NCBI GenBank assembly: GCA_963742865.1 | Contig: CAVUNW010000007.1 | Coordinates: 175,343-239,342 of the forward strand | DNA from: Bog-532 sp963742865 | Lineage (GTDB): Bacteria > Actinomycetota > Actinomycetes > Streptosporangiales > Streptosporangiaceae | Reading direction: 5' to 3' | Length of the DNA: 64,000 bases | Shown here: positions 51,860-60,414 of the stretch, in pieces | Position numbering within the stretch: the first letter of the stretch is position 1 | Layout: every line of letters begins with the position of its first letter | The notes under the pieces: model-generated | The model's database searches: none | The model's input: the letters and a program-made list of their open reading frames with translations, nothing else | Told to the model about the DNA's origin: nothing | Translations under genes and position numbers: made by a program

Positions 51860-52011
51860 GGACACACCCAGGCTGGGATCAGCGGTACGGCGTTTTGGGC
51901 GTCACGGGCCGCGCCTGGATGCGGCGGCGTACGGCATCGGGCAGTAGGCTTACTTGTGTCTCAAGTGTTCGCGGTGATAGTCGAACCTTTAGTTAAGTGA
52001 GGGGCCTGGCG

Positions 52012-52971
52012 GTGACCACGGAGGCGCGGCTCCGGGCGTTCGTGGCGGTGGCGGAGACCGGGTCGGTCCGGGCCGCGGCACAGCGCCTGGTGGTGACCGA
52101 GTCGGCGGTATCGGCGGCCGTCTCGGCGCTGACCCGGGACGTCGGCGCGCCGCTGCTGGAGCGGCAGGGACGCGGGCTGCGGCTGACCGCCTCCGGGCAG
52201 ACCTACGCGGAGTACGCGCGCACGATCCTCGGGCTGCACGCCGAGGCGCTCGCGGCCGCGCGCGGCGAGGCCGACCCGGCCAGCGGGCAGGTCCGGCTCG
52301 CGGCGGTCACGACCGCGGGCGAGCACGTGCTGCCCGTGGTGCTGGCGTCGTTCCGTGCGGAGCATCCCGGCATCGAATTGGGCCTCGAGGTGGGAACCCG
52401 GGAGCACGTGTGGGGACTGCTGGCCGCGCACGAGGCGGATCTCGTGATTGCCGGGCGGGCGCCGGCCTCGCTGGGAGCCGTCGTCCGCGCCGTCCGCCGC
52501 AACGCCCTGATCGTGGTGGGCTCCCCCGAGGTCACGGCCGGTTTCGACCTGGAACGGACCACGTGGCTGATGCGTGAGGCCGGCTCCGGCACCCGGGAAA
52601 CCTGTGAGGCGCTGCTGGCCTCCCTGGACGTGGAGCCGCCCACCCTGACGCTGGGCTCCAACGGGGCGGTCGTGGCTGGCGCGGCGGTCGGGCTGGGCGT
52701 GACCCTGGTGTCGCGGGACGCGGTCCGCGGGCTGCTCGCGGCTGGGGACGTGGCCGAGGTCCCGGTGCCGCAGACCCCCATGCAGCGGCCGTGGCACGCG
52801 GTCACCTACCCGCGGGCCACGGCGGCGACCGAGGTGCTCGTCGCGCATCTGCTGGCCCAGCAGGGGCCGCCGGAGAACCAGTGGCGCCGGCCGCGGATCA
52901 AAGCAACTGGCCGTCCTCGCCCACGCCCGCGACAGCCGGTATCCGACATCCTCAGCGAGGAACGCCGGTAG
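52012..52971 (+). CDS. cbbR: LysR family regulator, CbbR-like
   Basis: LysR-type regulator of 319 residues. HTH: LRAFVAVAETGSVRAAAQRL and VTESAVSAAVSALTRDVGAP. The effector domain shows the CbbR-like pattern LMREAGSGTRETCEALLASL, TLGSNGAVVAGAAVGLGVTL and VPVPQTPMQRPWHAVTY. CbbR proteins sense Calvin-cycle metabolites and activate cbb operons. Here it is not directly divergent from cbbL as usual but 1.6 kb away, with three genes between. GTG 52012 after GAGGGGCC is used. The gene symbol is an inference from motif pattern and locus. Confidence 0.8.
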   Translation: MTTEARLRAFVAVAETGSVRAAAQRLVVTESAVSAAVSALTRDVGAPLLERQGRGLRLTASGQTYAEYARTILGLHAEALAAARGEADPASGQVRLAAVTTAGEHVLPVVLASFRAEHPGIELGLEVGTREHVWGLLAAHEADLVIAGRAPASLGAVVRAVRRNALIVVGSPEVTAGFDLERTTWLMREAGSGTRETCEALLASLDVEPPTLTLGSNGAVVAGAAVGLGVTLVSRDAVRGLLAAGDVAEVPVPQTPMQRPWHAVTYPRATAATEVLVAHLLAQQGPPENQWRRPRIKATGRPRPRPRQPVSDILSEERR

Positions 52972-53000
52972 CCACTGCCGACCGCTCTGGCTCAGACTGG

Positions 53001-54262
53001 TTACGGCAGCTCGCCCGGCTGGGCCAGGTCGGAGGGGGGCTTGGGGGTGAGGGGGATCACGGCGGTGACCGTGGTGCCCAGGCCGGGACGGGAGGTCACC
53101 TCGAGGCGACCGCCCATCAGCTCGGCGCGTTCGGCCATGGTGCGCAGCCCGTAAGACGAGACCTCGCCGGGGCGGTCACCGGTGGCAGCTCCGCCGGCCG
53201 GGGCGGGGGCGCCGCGGTCGAAGCCACGGCCGTTGTCGGTGACCCACAGCACCGCGTGCTCGGCGTCGCACTGCAGGCGGATCTGCGCCTCGGTGGCGTG
53301 GGCGTGCTTGACGATGTTCTGCAGGGATTCCTGGGCGATCCGGTAGAGGGCGATCTGGGCGTGCTCGGACAGGTCGCAGTCCACGGCATCGACCCGGACG
53401 TCGAGCTGGGCCACGGAACGGGCCAGGCTGGCCAGGCCGTCCGCCAGGCCCAGGTCGTCCAGCACCGGGGGCCGCAAGCCGGCGATGGCCGCGCGGCCCT
53501 CGTCCAGGGTCAGGTCGGCGAGACCCCGCGCGATCGCGAGCTGTTCCGCGCCGTACGGGGACGCCTCGGAGACCGCGTCGGTGGCGGCGTCGAGATGGTA
53601 GGTCAGGCTCACCAGCCGCTGCATGATCCCGTCGTGGATGTCGCGGGACAGCCGCCCGCGTTCGGCTTCCTGCGCGGCGATCACCTGCTCGGCGAACCGC
53701 TCGGCGGCCTTTTCCCGGGCCGCCAGCTGACGGTGCAGCCGGCCCGGTGCATGGCCCCGGCCACGAGGCTGCCAATCGAGGTGAGCAGGCGGACCTCGCG
53801 GTCGCTGAATTCACGCCGGTCGCGCGTGTGCACGTTGAGCACGCCGACCAGGCCGCCGGGGCGGGTCGCCATCGGCACCGAGACCATGGAGCTGTAGCCG
53901 GGACCGCCCAGTTCGGGAAAATGGCGGTACCGGGGATCGGAATCCTTGTCCTCGGTGACGGCCGGCGTGCGGTGGCTGGCCACCCAGCCGGTGATCCCCT
54001 CCCCCAGCGGCAGCCGGATCCGGCCGACCTGGCGGTCGAACGGCGGAGTGGCGCCGGTCAGCGTGAGCGACCCTCCGCTGTCGTCCAGCATGTAGACGAA
54101 GCACACGTCGGTGGCCGTCGCCTCCACGATGAGCCGGGCCACCCGGGACGCGAGCGGGCCGAGCTCCGGGCCGGCCGAACTGGCCTCGATGATGCCGACC
54201 AGCAGCGCGTTCTCCTGCTCGGGGTCGGCCAGTCCCAGCCCGAGCCGTGCCTCCCCGGTCAC
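53001..54262 (-). pseudogene. GAF-domain sensor histidine kinase (HisKA_3), frameshifted
   Basis: NarL-system sensor kinase, about 420 residues when corrected. The GAF domain covers residues 20-180 (LIVEATATDVCFVYMLDDSG, LPLGEGITGWVASHRTPAVT). The dimerisation domain has the phospho-accepting His in AERGRLSRDIHDGIMQRLVS, and the ATPase has ALYRIAQESLQNIVKHAHAT, VTDNGRGFDRG and YGLRTMAERAELMGG. The frame breaks at about 53743, where GCCGG should be GCCCGG; the restored join is AMHRARLHRQLAAREKAAER. No membrane segment, so it senses a cytosolic signal. GTG 54262 overlaps the regulator's stop. Confidence 0.86.
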
Positions 54263-54918
54263 CGGAAGATCCCTTCCCGCAGCGCCGCGGCGACGGCGCC
54301 GGCGCGGTCGCCGACGCTGAGCTTGCGATAGATGGCCCGGACGTGGCTCTTCACCGTCTCGTCCCCGACCACCAGCTTGCCGGCGATGGCCCGGTTGGAC
54401 AGGCCGGCGACCAGCAGGGACAGCACCTCACTCTCCCGCTGGCTGAGCCCGAGATGAGCGCCCGGCCAGAACTCGCCGCTCTGCAGCCGCGCGGCTGAGG
54501 CCGCGGCACGCCCCGCAAGCGCCGAATCCACGACCGTCTCCCCCGCCTGCACCAGTTCCAGCTGCCGCACCAGTTCCTCGCCGGTAACCCGCTTGAGCAG
54601 GTAGCCGGCCGCGCCGGCGCGCAGCGCCTGGTACAGGTACTGCTCGTCGTCGTAGACGCTGAGCAGGACCACCCGGCGATGCGGTTCCCTCTCCACCAGC
54701 CGCTTGCACAGATCCAGCCCGCTGGAGCCGCGCAGCCGCACGTCGCACAGGACCACGTCGGGGTCGAGCGTGGCCACGATCCGCTCCGCGGTCTCCGCGT
54801 CCGCGGCGTCACCGACCACGCGGACGCGCCCCAGGAACCGGGCCAGCATGGCCTTCAGCCCCTGCAGGACCATCTCGTGATCGTCGACGAGCACGACGCG
54901 TAGCGGGCGCGCATCCAT
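54259..54918 (-). CDS. NarL/LuxR-type response regulator
   Basis: A 219-residue regulator. Receiver: LRVVLVDDHEMVLQGLKAML with the acidic pair, phospho-acceptor D59 in PDVVLCDVRLRGSSGLDL, and Lys in GAAGYLLKRVTGEEL. LuxR HTH: LSQRESEVLSLLVAGLSNRA and VGDETVKSHVRAIYRKLSVG. It is the first gene of a coupled pair with the sensor kinase and is divergent from the phosphoribulokinase gene; a role in switching CO2 fixation is plausible but unproven. ATG 54918 chosen; a few in-frame starts lie upstream. Confidence 0.92.
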   Translation of the reverse strand: MDARPLRVVLVDDHEMVLQGLKAMLARFLGRVRVVGDAADAETAERIVATLDPDVVLCDVRLRGSSGLDLCKRLVEREPHRRVVLLSVYDDEQYLYQALRAGAAGYLLKRVTGEELVRQLELVQAGETVVDSALAGRAAASAARLQSGEFWPGAHLGLSQRESEVLSLLVAGLSNRAIAGKLVVGDETVKSHVRAIYRKLSVGDRAGAVAAALREGIFR

Positions 54919-55137
54919 GATGCGAACCATAAGCCGGGCCGGGGCGGTGGCGGAAGAGCGCCCGCACCACAGCGCGTCGGGCACACGTTTTCGCTGCTCA
55001 TTAGGGCCTCCTGGGAGCGAAACGAACATAAATCCCCCGCCCCTCCCCCGTAGGGGGGAGGCGCCGGGCCGGGAAACGACTTACCGTGCCATTCATGGCA
55101 TGCAATGCGGCATGCGGCACCTTGTGAAAGGAAGTAC

Positions 55138-56085
55138 ATGCCCCACAAGCTCCTGCGGATGCACCGCACCGAGGCCCGCCAGACTTCCGGGCAGCGGCCG
55201 GTGATGATCGCGATCGCAGGTGACAGCGCGGCCGGTAAGACCACGCTGACCCGGGGGCTGGTGAACGCCCTCGGCCCGGACCGGATGACGGCCGTCTGCG
55301 TGGACGACTATCACCGCTACGACCGGCAGGAGCGCAAGGGCCTGCCCTTCACGGCGCTCCATCCGGACTGCAACTACGTGGACATCACCGAGCAGCATCT
55401 GCAGTTGCTGGCCACCGGGCACCCGATCCTCAAGCCCGTCTACGACCACCACACCGGGCAGCTGACCCGGCCGGAGCTGATCACGCCGAAGGAGTTCGTC
55501 GTGGTCGAGGGGCTGCTCCCGCTGCACACCAAGCTGGAGTGCGCGTGTTTCGACGTGACCGTCTACCTCAACCCGCCGGAGGACATCCGGAAGGAGTGGA
55601 AGATCAAGCGGGATACCGGCCAGCGCGGCTACAGCTCCGAGCAGGTGCTCGCCGAACTAGAGCGGCGCGAGCCAGAGTCGGAGGCGTTCATCCGCCCGCA
55701 GCGCCAGCAGGCCGACATCGTGGTCCGGTTCGCGCCGATCGCGGGCCGCCAGGATCCGCCGGGGACCCCGCTGTCCGCCGAACTGCTGCTCCGGCCCACC
55801 ATCCGGCACCCGAACCTGACCGGGCTGCTGGCCGAATCGGGGCGGCCGATGCACCTGAAACTGACCCGGGACGAGGACGGGCGCCCCGTGGACGCGCTGC
55901 ATATCCACGGGTACGCGCCGCGCGAGGAAAGCCGGGTGCTGGAGAAGGCGATCTGGGCCAGCCTCAGCGAGGACGCCGACCTGCCCGACCGGCTCGGCAT
56001 CCTGGACGACGAGGGCCGGCGCAGCGAGCCGCTGGCCATTACCCAGCTGCTGCTCCTGTACCACCTGCTGGAGGCGGCCCATTAA
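55138..56085 (+). CDS. cbbP: Phosphoribulokinase
   Basis: Makes ribulose 1,5-bisphosphate from ribulose 5-phosphate and ATP, the step unique to the Calvin cycle besides RuBisCO. The 315-residue protein has the P-loop GDSAAGKTT at residues 28-36, the catalytic region CVDDYHRYDRQERKG, HPDCNYVDITEQHLQLLATG, KPVYDHHTGQLTRPELI and FVVVEGLLPLHTKLE, all diagnostic of PRK rather than uridine kinase. ATG 55138 has GAAAGGAAG upstream. It is divergent from the two-component pair with 219 bases between. Its presence with cbbLSX makes an operating CO2-fixation pathway likely. Confidence 0.94.
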   Translation: MPHKLLRMHRTEARQTSGQRPVMIAIAGDSAAGKTTLTRGLVNALGPDRMTAVCVDDYHRYDRQERKGLPFTALHPDCNYVDITEQHLQLLATGHPILKPVYDHHTGQLTRPELITPKEFVVVEGLLPLHTKLECACFDVTVYLNPPEDIRKEWKIKRDTGQRGYSSEQVLAELERREPESEAFIRPQRQQADIVVRFAPIAGRQDPPGTPLSAELLLRPTIRHPNLTGLLAESGRPMHLKLTRDEDGRPVDALHIHGYAPREESRVLEKAIWASLSEDADLPDRLGILDDEGRRSEPLAITQLLLLYHLLEAAH

Positions 56086-56133
56086 ATATCTGCCTCACGG
56101 ACGTGACCGGGAGCTGTCCCAGCTGCGGCCCGG

Positions 56134-56343
56134 TCACTCAGTGGCGATGGCGGCCAGCATGTTCATCTGCGCGAGCTGGGCCCGGCGCATGCCGACCGCG
56201 CGCAGCAGGCCGAGCTCGCGGGTGCGCTCGGCGACCGACAGGCGAGCGTGCTGGCGATGCCGAGCAGTGCGATGATCACGGCCAGGACGAGCAGCGCGGT
56301 GATCAGGTTGAGGAGCCGTCCCCGGGCCGGGGACACCTCGCAT
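56134..56343 (-). pseudogene. C-terminal remnant of an FtsX/MacB-type ABC permease
   Basis: The minus strand encodes SPARGRLLNLITALLVLAVI plus IALLGIASTLA in one frame and then, after one missing base, SVAERTRELGLLRAVGMRRA and QLAQM in the next. This is the strongly conserved C-terminal FtsX-type permease stretch (ASTLALSVAERTRELGLLRAVG). The rest of the permease and its ATPase are absent. A short decayed fragment between the phosphoribulokinase gene and an unknown gene. Confidence 0.75.
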
Positions 56344-56387
56344 GATGTCCGTTAAAGAAATCCGTCAGCCGGTGATGGCGGCCACCG

Positions 56388-56762
56388 TTAGCGGTAGCGG
56401 AAGCCGTCCAGGAAGCGGCGGAAGACGCCGCCCTCGCGGGGAAGCGGCGCGGCGGGGGGCGGCGCGGCCGTGCGCTGCCGCGCGATGGGCTGGTCGTAGT
56501 CGGTGCGCGCGATGGCGTCGACCGTCTGGGTCTCGTCGAAGTCCTCGGAACCCTCGATCTGGGGCACGTACCCGACCAGCATCCCGTCCCGCATGACCTG
56601 GGCCTCGAGGCCGGCCGTGCCGTCGGTATCCCACTCGGCTTCGCGGCCGCCGGGCAGGGATACGCGCACGCCGAACTGGCCCACACCACCCCTGATCAGG
56701 TGCGCGTTGGTGCCACGGTCGCGGAGGGCGTCGACTACCCGGCGGGCCCGGAATTCGTCCAT
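56388..56762 (-). CDS. Conserved hypothetical protein
   Basis: A 124-residue protein not known to me by function (MDEFRARRVVDALRDRGTNA, GVGQFGVRVSLPGGREAEWD, then an acidic segment and a basic tail FRRFLDGFRYR). The N-terminal 60 residues suggest a small alpha/beta domain; the C-terminal third is low complexity (TAAPPPAAPLPREGG). Intact frame and ATG 56762 (or 56768) support a real gene. No neighbour suggests a role. Confidence 0.72.
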   Translation of the reverse strand: MDEFRARRVVDALRDRGTNAHLIRGGVGQFGVRVSLPGGREAEWDTDGTAGLEAQVMRDGMLVGYVPQIEGSEDFDETQTVDAIARTDYDQPIARQRTAAPPPAAPLPREGGVFRRFLDGFRYR

Positions 56763-56906
56763 GACCACAAATTAGCGTGCTTCCCTGGAGGGCTGATCCA
56801 GGAATGCTGAGCGCCAGGCCGGCGGGACGTTTGCCTTCCGCAGTCCCGGGCACCGTCTGCTCAATCGGACATTCCGCCCATCTGTGCGCTTAGGAAGCTG
56901 ACCTTG

Positions 56907-57305
56907 ATGGATCTCACCACCGTGACGCGCTGCCTCGGCAGGCTGGAGTACGAGGCCGTCCGGCTGCCGTTCGGCCTGCTCGAGGACCTCTTCGTCGCCC
57001 GCTACTGGGACGAGGACGCGCCGATTCGGGTTGGCTTTGAGCAGTGGCTCGGCTCGCTGGACGAATTCGCCGGGCGACTGCTGGACGACGAGGAAATGCG
57101 GCGGCGCGGCCAGGCGCTGCGGCGAGAGACTGGGGCCCCGGAGGCGGGCGGCGCGGCGGGACCGGAAGCGGCTTCGCCGAGGGCGCAGGCGGCGGACAGT
57201 CCTGGGGCCGGCCCGGAGGCGTCATCGCCGCCCGCGGAGGCGGCCGAGGGCACTGCGAGTGAGCCGCCCGATGTGGCCATCACGCGGCTGTCCCGCCCGA
57301 TGTGA
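56907..57305 (+). CDS. Hypothetical protein with Ala/Pro/Glu-rich tail
   Basis: A 132-residue protein. The first 70 residues look folded and acidic (MDLTTVTRCLGRLEYEAVRL, PFGLLEDLFVARYWDEDAPI); the rest is a low-complexity linker rich in Ala, Pro, Glu and Gly. No family recognised. ATG 56907 is used. Its stop overlaps the GTG of the CBM48-type gene, so the two are translationally coupled and may act together on glycogen-like material, which is inference. Confidence 0.7.
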   Translation: MDLTTVTRCLGRLEYEAVRLPFGLLEDLFVARYWDEDAPIRVGFEQWLGSLDEFAGRLLDDEEMRRRGQALRRETGAPEAGGAAGPEAASPRAQAADSPGAGPEASSPPAEAAEGTASEPPDVAITRLSRPM

Positions 57306-57598
57306 CTGTCCCGGCGGCCGCTCCAGTTAGCACGGTCGACGTGATTTTCACTCTTCCCGCGGACGTGGAGGCCGAGCGGGTGGCCCTGTGCGGGGACTTC
57401 AACGACTGGTCGCCCGACACCATCGGGTGTGCCCGCACGGAGGACGGCACCTGGCAGGCCTCGGTGGCGCTCGAGCCGGGCCGCAGCTACCGGTACCGGT
57501 ACCTGCTCGACGGCGAGCGCTGGGAGAACGGTCCGCAGGCCGACCGCTATGAACCGAACCCTTACGGCGGCGTCGATTCGGTCGTCGTGGCCAAGTGA
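57302..57598 (+). CDS. Stand-alone isoamylase early-set/CBM48-like protein
   Basis: A 98-residue single glycogen-binding-type domain: VIFTLPADVEAERVALCGDF and NDWSPDTIGCARTEDGTWQA followed by SYRYRYLLDGERWENGPQAD. The GDFNDW and RYRYLLDGxRWENDP motifs are those of the N-terminal early-set domain of branching enzymes and AMPK beta subunits. No catalytic domain is attached. GTG 57302 overlaps the preceding stop. Its 3' end overlaps that of the convergent CoA-binding gene by 37 bases. Confidence 0.9.
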   Translation: MTVPAAAPVSTVDVIFTLPADVEAERVALCGDFNDWSPDTIGCARTEDGTWQASVALEPGRSYRYRYLLDGERWENGPQADRYEPNPYGGVDSVVVAK

Positions 57599-58023
57599 CC
57601 GGCGGCCGCCGGTGCGTCCAGGCCGAGGCGGCGCTGCTCGACGATCAGACAGCGGTCCTCCACGTAGAGCAGCCCGGCACCCTCGGCGATGGCCCGCGCC
57701 TCCGCGGAGGCGATACCCAGCTGCAGCCACAGGGCGGTGGCGCCCGCGGCGACGGCCTGCCGGGCGATGTCGGGCGCCTGCCAGGGCGGGCGGAACACGT
57801 CGACCAGCCCCACCTGCTCGGGGACCTCGGCGAGCGTCCGGTAGACCGGCTCGCCGAGGATCTCGTCGGCGTGCGGGTTGACCGGGATAATGCGCCAGCC
57901 GTGCCGCTGCATTTGCGCCGGGACTGAGTGCGCGGCCTTGGCGGGCGACACACTCGCGCCGACCACCGTGATGGTGGGGTAACTCGTCAGGATGCGTTCG
58001 ACGATCGCGTCAGTGCCGGTCAC
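57562..58023 (-). CDS. CoA-binding domain protein (YccU-like)
   Basis: A 153-residue Rossmann-fold CoA-binding protein: TITVVGASVSPAKAAHSVPA, GWRIIPVNPHADEILGEPVY, GLVDVFRPPWQAPDIARQAV and LWLQLGIASAEARAIAEGAG, followed by VEDRCLIVEQRRLG, the family end. The usual protein is 135-150 residues. GTG 58023 or nearby start. Function of the family is unknown beyond CoA binding. Confidence 0.92.
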   Translation of the reverse strand: MTGTDAIVERILTSYPTITVVGASVSPAKAAHSVPAQMQRHGWRIIPVNPHADEILGEPVYRTLAEVPEQVGLVDVFRPPWQAPDIARQAVAAGATALWLQLGIASAEARAIAEGAGLLYVEDRCLIVEQRRLGLDAPAAAGHLATTTESTPP

Positions 58024-58085
58024 GTGGTCACCTTAACCCGCCGGACGCGCGGCAGCGGAGCGGCCGCAGCGGGCAGGATGGCCTC

Positions 58086-58457
58086 ATGCTTGATCACATA
58101 TCAATCCAGTGTGCCGACCTGGCGGCCAGCGCCGAGTTCTACGATGCCGTCCTGGCGCCGCTGGGCGGCCAGCGGATCATGGACTTCGGAGGCGTCATCG
58201 GCTACGGCGTGCCGCCGAGACCGGACTTCTGGATCGGCCACCAGACCACGGGTGAGGGCTTCCGGGAGTCCCACATCGCGTTCTCCGCGCCAGACCGCGC
58301 GTCCGTGCAGGCCTTCTTCGACGCCGCTGTCGCGCATGGCGCCGAGGTCCTGCATATGCCCGCGCTCTGGCCGGAGTATCACGCCAGTTACTACGCGGCC
58401 TTCGTCCGGGACCCCGACGGCCACAACGTCGAGGCCGTCAGCCACCGGCCTGAGTAG
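58086..58457 (+). CDS. VOC family protein (glyoxalase-like)
   Basis: A 123-residue VOC protein: MLDHISIQCADLAASAEFYD, GVPPRPDFWIGHQTTGEGFR, HIAFSAPDRASVQAFFDAAV and YAAFVRDPDGHNVEAVSHRP. Putative metal ligands are His in the first strand, His in HIAF and Glu in NVEAV. This subgroup (often annotated lactoylglutathione lyase-like) is common in actinobacteria. Stands alone. Confidence 0.9.
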   Translation: MLDHISIQCADLAASAEFYDAVLAPLGGQRIMDFGGVIGYGVPPRPDFWIGHQTTGEGFRESHIAFSAPDRASVQAFFDAAVAHGAEVLHMPALWPEYHASYYAAFVRDPDGHNVEAVSHRPE

Positions 58458-58577
58458 AGGCGCGAGCAGCAACGCCGGGGCTGGCCCTCGGGAAGCCGGC
58501 TGCCGTCGGCCCCCCTCCCCCCAGGCCGCGTGACCGAGCCCTCGTACCTGGCGGCCACAGCGCATTACAGTGGCCGG

Positions 58578-58958
58578 GTGACGGGTGATCAGGCGGGGCG
58601 GGTGGACAGCTGGATCTGGTCGGTCCGGCTGGTGAAGACCCGTTCGGCCGCGTCCAGCGCCTGCCGGGCGGGGCACGTCCGCGTCAACGGGGTCCGGGTC
58701 AAGCCCGCGCATGCGATCCGGGCCGGTGACGAGGTGCGGCTGCGCCAGGAAGGGCGCGAGCGCATCGTGGAGGTCGTCCGGATCGTCACGAAACGGGCGG
58801 GCGCGCCGGTGGCCGCCGAATGCTATGTCGACCACAGCCCGCCCCCGCCGCCGCGCGAGGAGGTAGCCGCGGTGCCCACCCGGGACCGCGGCATGGGCCG
58901 TCCGACCAAGCGCGACCGGCGCAATATAGAACGGCTGCTCGGCCGGTCGGCGCGCTGA
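58578..58958 (+). CDS. S4 domain RNA-binding protein (Hsp15-like)
   Basis: A 126-residue protein with an N-terminal S4 RNA-binding domain (RVDSWIWSVRLVKTRSAASS, ACRAGHVRVNGVRVKPAHAI, RAGDEVRLR) and a basic tail (RDRGMGRPTKRDRRNIERLL), as in Hsp15/HslR and YbcJ-type proteins that bind ribosomal RNA on stalled 50S subunits. GTG 58578 is chosen because the family starts near here; the frame open from 58530 adds unrelated residues. Confidence 0.9.
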   Translation: MTGDQAGRVDSWIWSVRLVKTRSAASSACRAGHVRVNGVRVKPAHAIRAGDEVRLRQEGRERIVEVVRIVTKRAGAPVAAECYVDHSPPPPPREEVAAVPTRDRGMGRPTKRDRRNIERLLGRSAR

Positions 58959-59026
58959 GGTCGCGTCCACCGGCGTTTCGATCCGGCGGCACCGGACACG
59001 AGCTGGTAAGCCGGCGAAGGGAGCTC

Positions 59027-59419
59027 ATGGCCATGGAGGAGAAGGTGCTCGTCCGCGCGGTAGCGGAGCGCAGCATGCTGTCACGTGAGGAGTCGGCGGA
59101 TGTCACCCGGGCCGTGCTGGAGGGACTGGCCGGCCAACTGAGCGAGGGTGAGGCCAGGCGCCTCACCCTGGACCTGCCCGGCCCGATGACCGAGCAGTTG
59201 CGGGCCCCGCGGAAGCGCCGGCACGGCGCCCACCCGATCGACGTCACCGAATTCGTCCGGCAGGTGGCCGGGCGCACCGGGCTGACCGAAGATGAGGCCC
59301 GCGCCGGCACTGGGGCCGTCCTCGCCGCGCTGCGCGACACGATAAGCGAAGACGACTACCGCCATCTCATCGGGCAGCTTCCGGCTGGGTATTCGGCGCT
59401 GGCGGAGCCGGCCGGCTGA
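59027..59419 (+). CDS. DUF2267 domain protein
   Basis: A 130-residue protein made of two similar helical halves: LVRAVAERSMLSREESADVT and LEGLAGQLSEGEARRLTLDL in the first, FVRQVAGRTGLTEDEARAGT and LAALRDTISEDDYRHLIGQL in the second, the duplicated layout of DUF2267. ATG 59027 has GAAGGGAGC upstream. DUF2267 proteins are widespread in actinobacteria and often stress-induced; function unknown. Confidence 0.85.
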   Translation: MAMEEKVLVRAVAERSMLSREESADVTRAVLEGLAGQLSEGEARRLTLDLPGPMTEQLRAPRKRRHGAHPIDVTEFVRQVAGRTGLTEDEARAGTGAVLAALRDTISEDDYRHLIGQLPAGYSALAEPAG

Positions 59420-59525
59420 TGAACCGGCTAGCGGGAACCGGCTGGCTGGCCGGGCCCGGCAGGTCGAGCCGTCCTGGCTGGCCCCGGCCGCCTGGTGGGT
59501 ATGGGCGGGGCGGGACGCCACATGG

Positions 59526-59714
59526 TCACTGGCTCGGCGCGTTGATGACGGCGCGGGCCTGCGCTTCGGTGAGCACCCGGGCGATACCGACCGCGGCCCA
59601 GTCGGAGCTGTCCTCGATGTCGTCGCGCAGCATCGCGGCCTCGTACTCGATATCCACTGGGCCGACAGCGACCAGCTCGGACTGCCCGTTCTTCATGATC
59701 ATCATGTAGCTCAT
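59526..59714 (-). CDS. Small hypothetical protein coupled to the TetR gene
   Basis: A 62-residue protein (MSYMMIMKNGQSELVAVGPV, then DIEYEAAMLRDDIEDSSDWA and RVLTEAQARAVI). Its ATG overlaps the TGA of the TetR gene (ATGA), so it is translated with it. The sequence looks like a single small alpha/beta domain; I do not recognise a family. It may be an accessory of the regulator. Confidence 0.72.
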   Translation of the reverse strand: MSYMMIMKNGQSELVAVGPVDIEYEAAMLRDDIEDSSDWAAVGIARVLTEAQARAVINAPSQ

Positions 59715-60371
59715 GTCAGATCCTTTTCGGTTTCCTGGCCGGTCGGATGCCGGGCCAGGGTCCGGGCCGCGGCCGCGGCGCGCCGGAGGGTGGGCGGGAG
59801 CGCTTCCGGAATCGGCCCGAATACTCCTTCGAGCAGGAAGGCAGCCAGTCCGTGCGCGCTGGCGGCCACGGCGAGAACCAGTTCCCGGGCGCTTTCCGGG
59901 TCCTCGCTCAGCTGCCGGGCGGGAGCGGTGAGGACGGCCAGCACGTCGTTGCCCGCCTCGACGAGCTCCGGATAGCCGGCCTTGTCGAGCCCGGCGGCAA
60001 AGGTGATCGCAAACAGCGACCGCTCCTCCGCGGCGAAGGTCACATAGGCCACCGCGAAGGCCGCCAGTTGCCCGGCGGGGCCGGCTGGCGCCGGCGGCCG
60101 CTACGGCGGCGGCGAACCGTCGTTGCTGCTCGCGGTATCCGCGCAGGGCCAGGGCGGCGAGCAGGGCATCCCGGTCGGCGTAATGCTTGTACGGTGCAGC
60201 GACGCTGACGCCCGCCCTCCGGCTCGCTTCCGCCAGCGTGAACCCGCGCGCGCCGCGCTCGGAGATGAGCGCCAGGGCTGCTTCTTCCAGCGCGCGGCGC
60301 AGGTCCCCGTGGTGCTGCCCGCTGGCGCGGTTGCCCGGGCCGTTGAGAGGTCGGTTGACAGGCGGAGTCAC
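59711..60371 (-). pseudogene. TetR/AcrR family regulator, frameshifted
   Basis: N-terminal HTH from GTG 60371: ALEEAALALISERGARGFTL and AEASRRAGVSVAAPYKHYAD, a textbook TetR domain. After QQRRFAAAVAAAGA the frame changes near 60087 and the rest reads PAGQLAAFAVAYVTFAAEER, SLFAITFAAGLDKAGYPELV and DPESARELVLAVAASAHGLA, a TetR C-terminal domain. 661 bases is one too many for 219 codons plus stop. The concentric palindrome just upstream suggests autoregulation. It is coupled to a small downstream gene. Confidence 0.85.
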
Positions 60372-60379
60372 GGAGCATA

Positions 60380-60414
60380 GGTTAACAGCACTTACCAGGT
60401 AAGCGTCATTAACC
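60380..60414. promoter_or_regulatory. Concentric palindrome, probable TetR operator
   Basis: CTTACCAGGTAAG (60391-60403) is a perfect dyad, and GGTTAA (60380-60385) with TTAACC (60409-60414) form an outer dyad around the same centre at 60397. It ends 9 bases from the TetR start codon. Confidence 0.72.
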
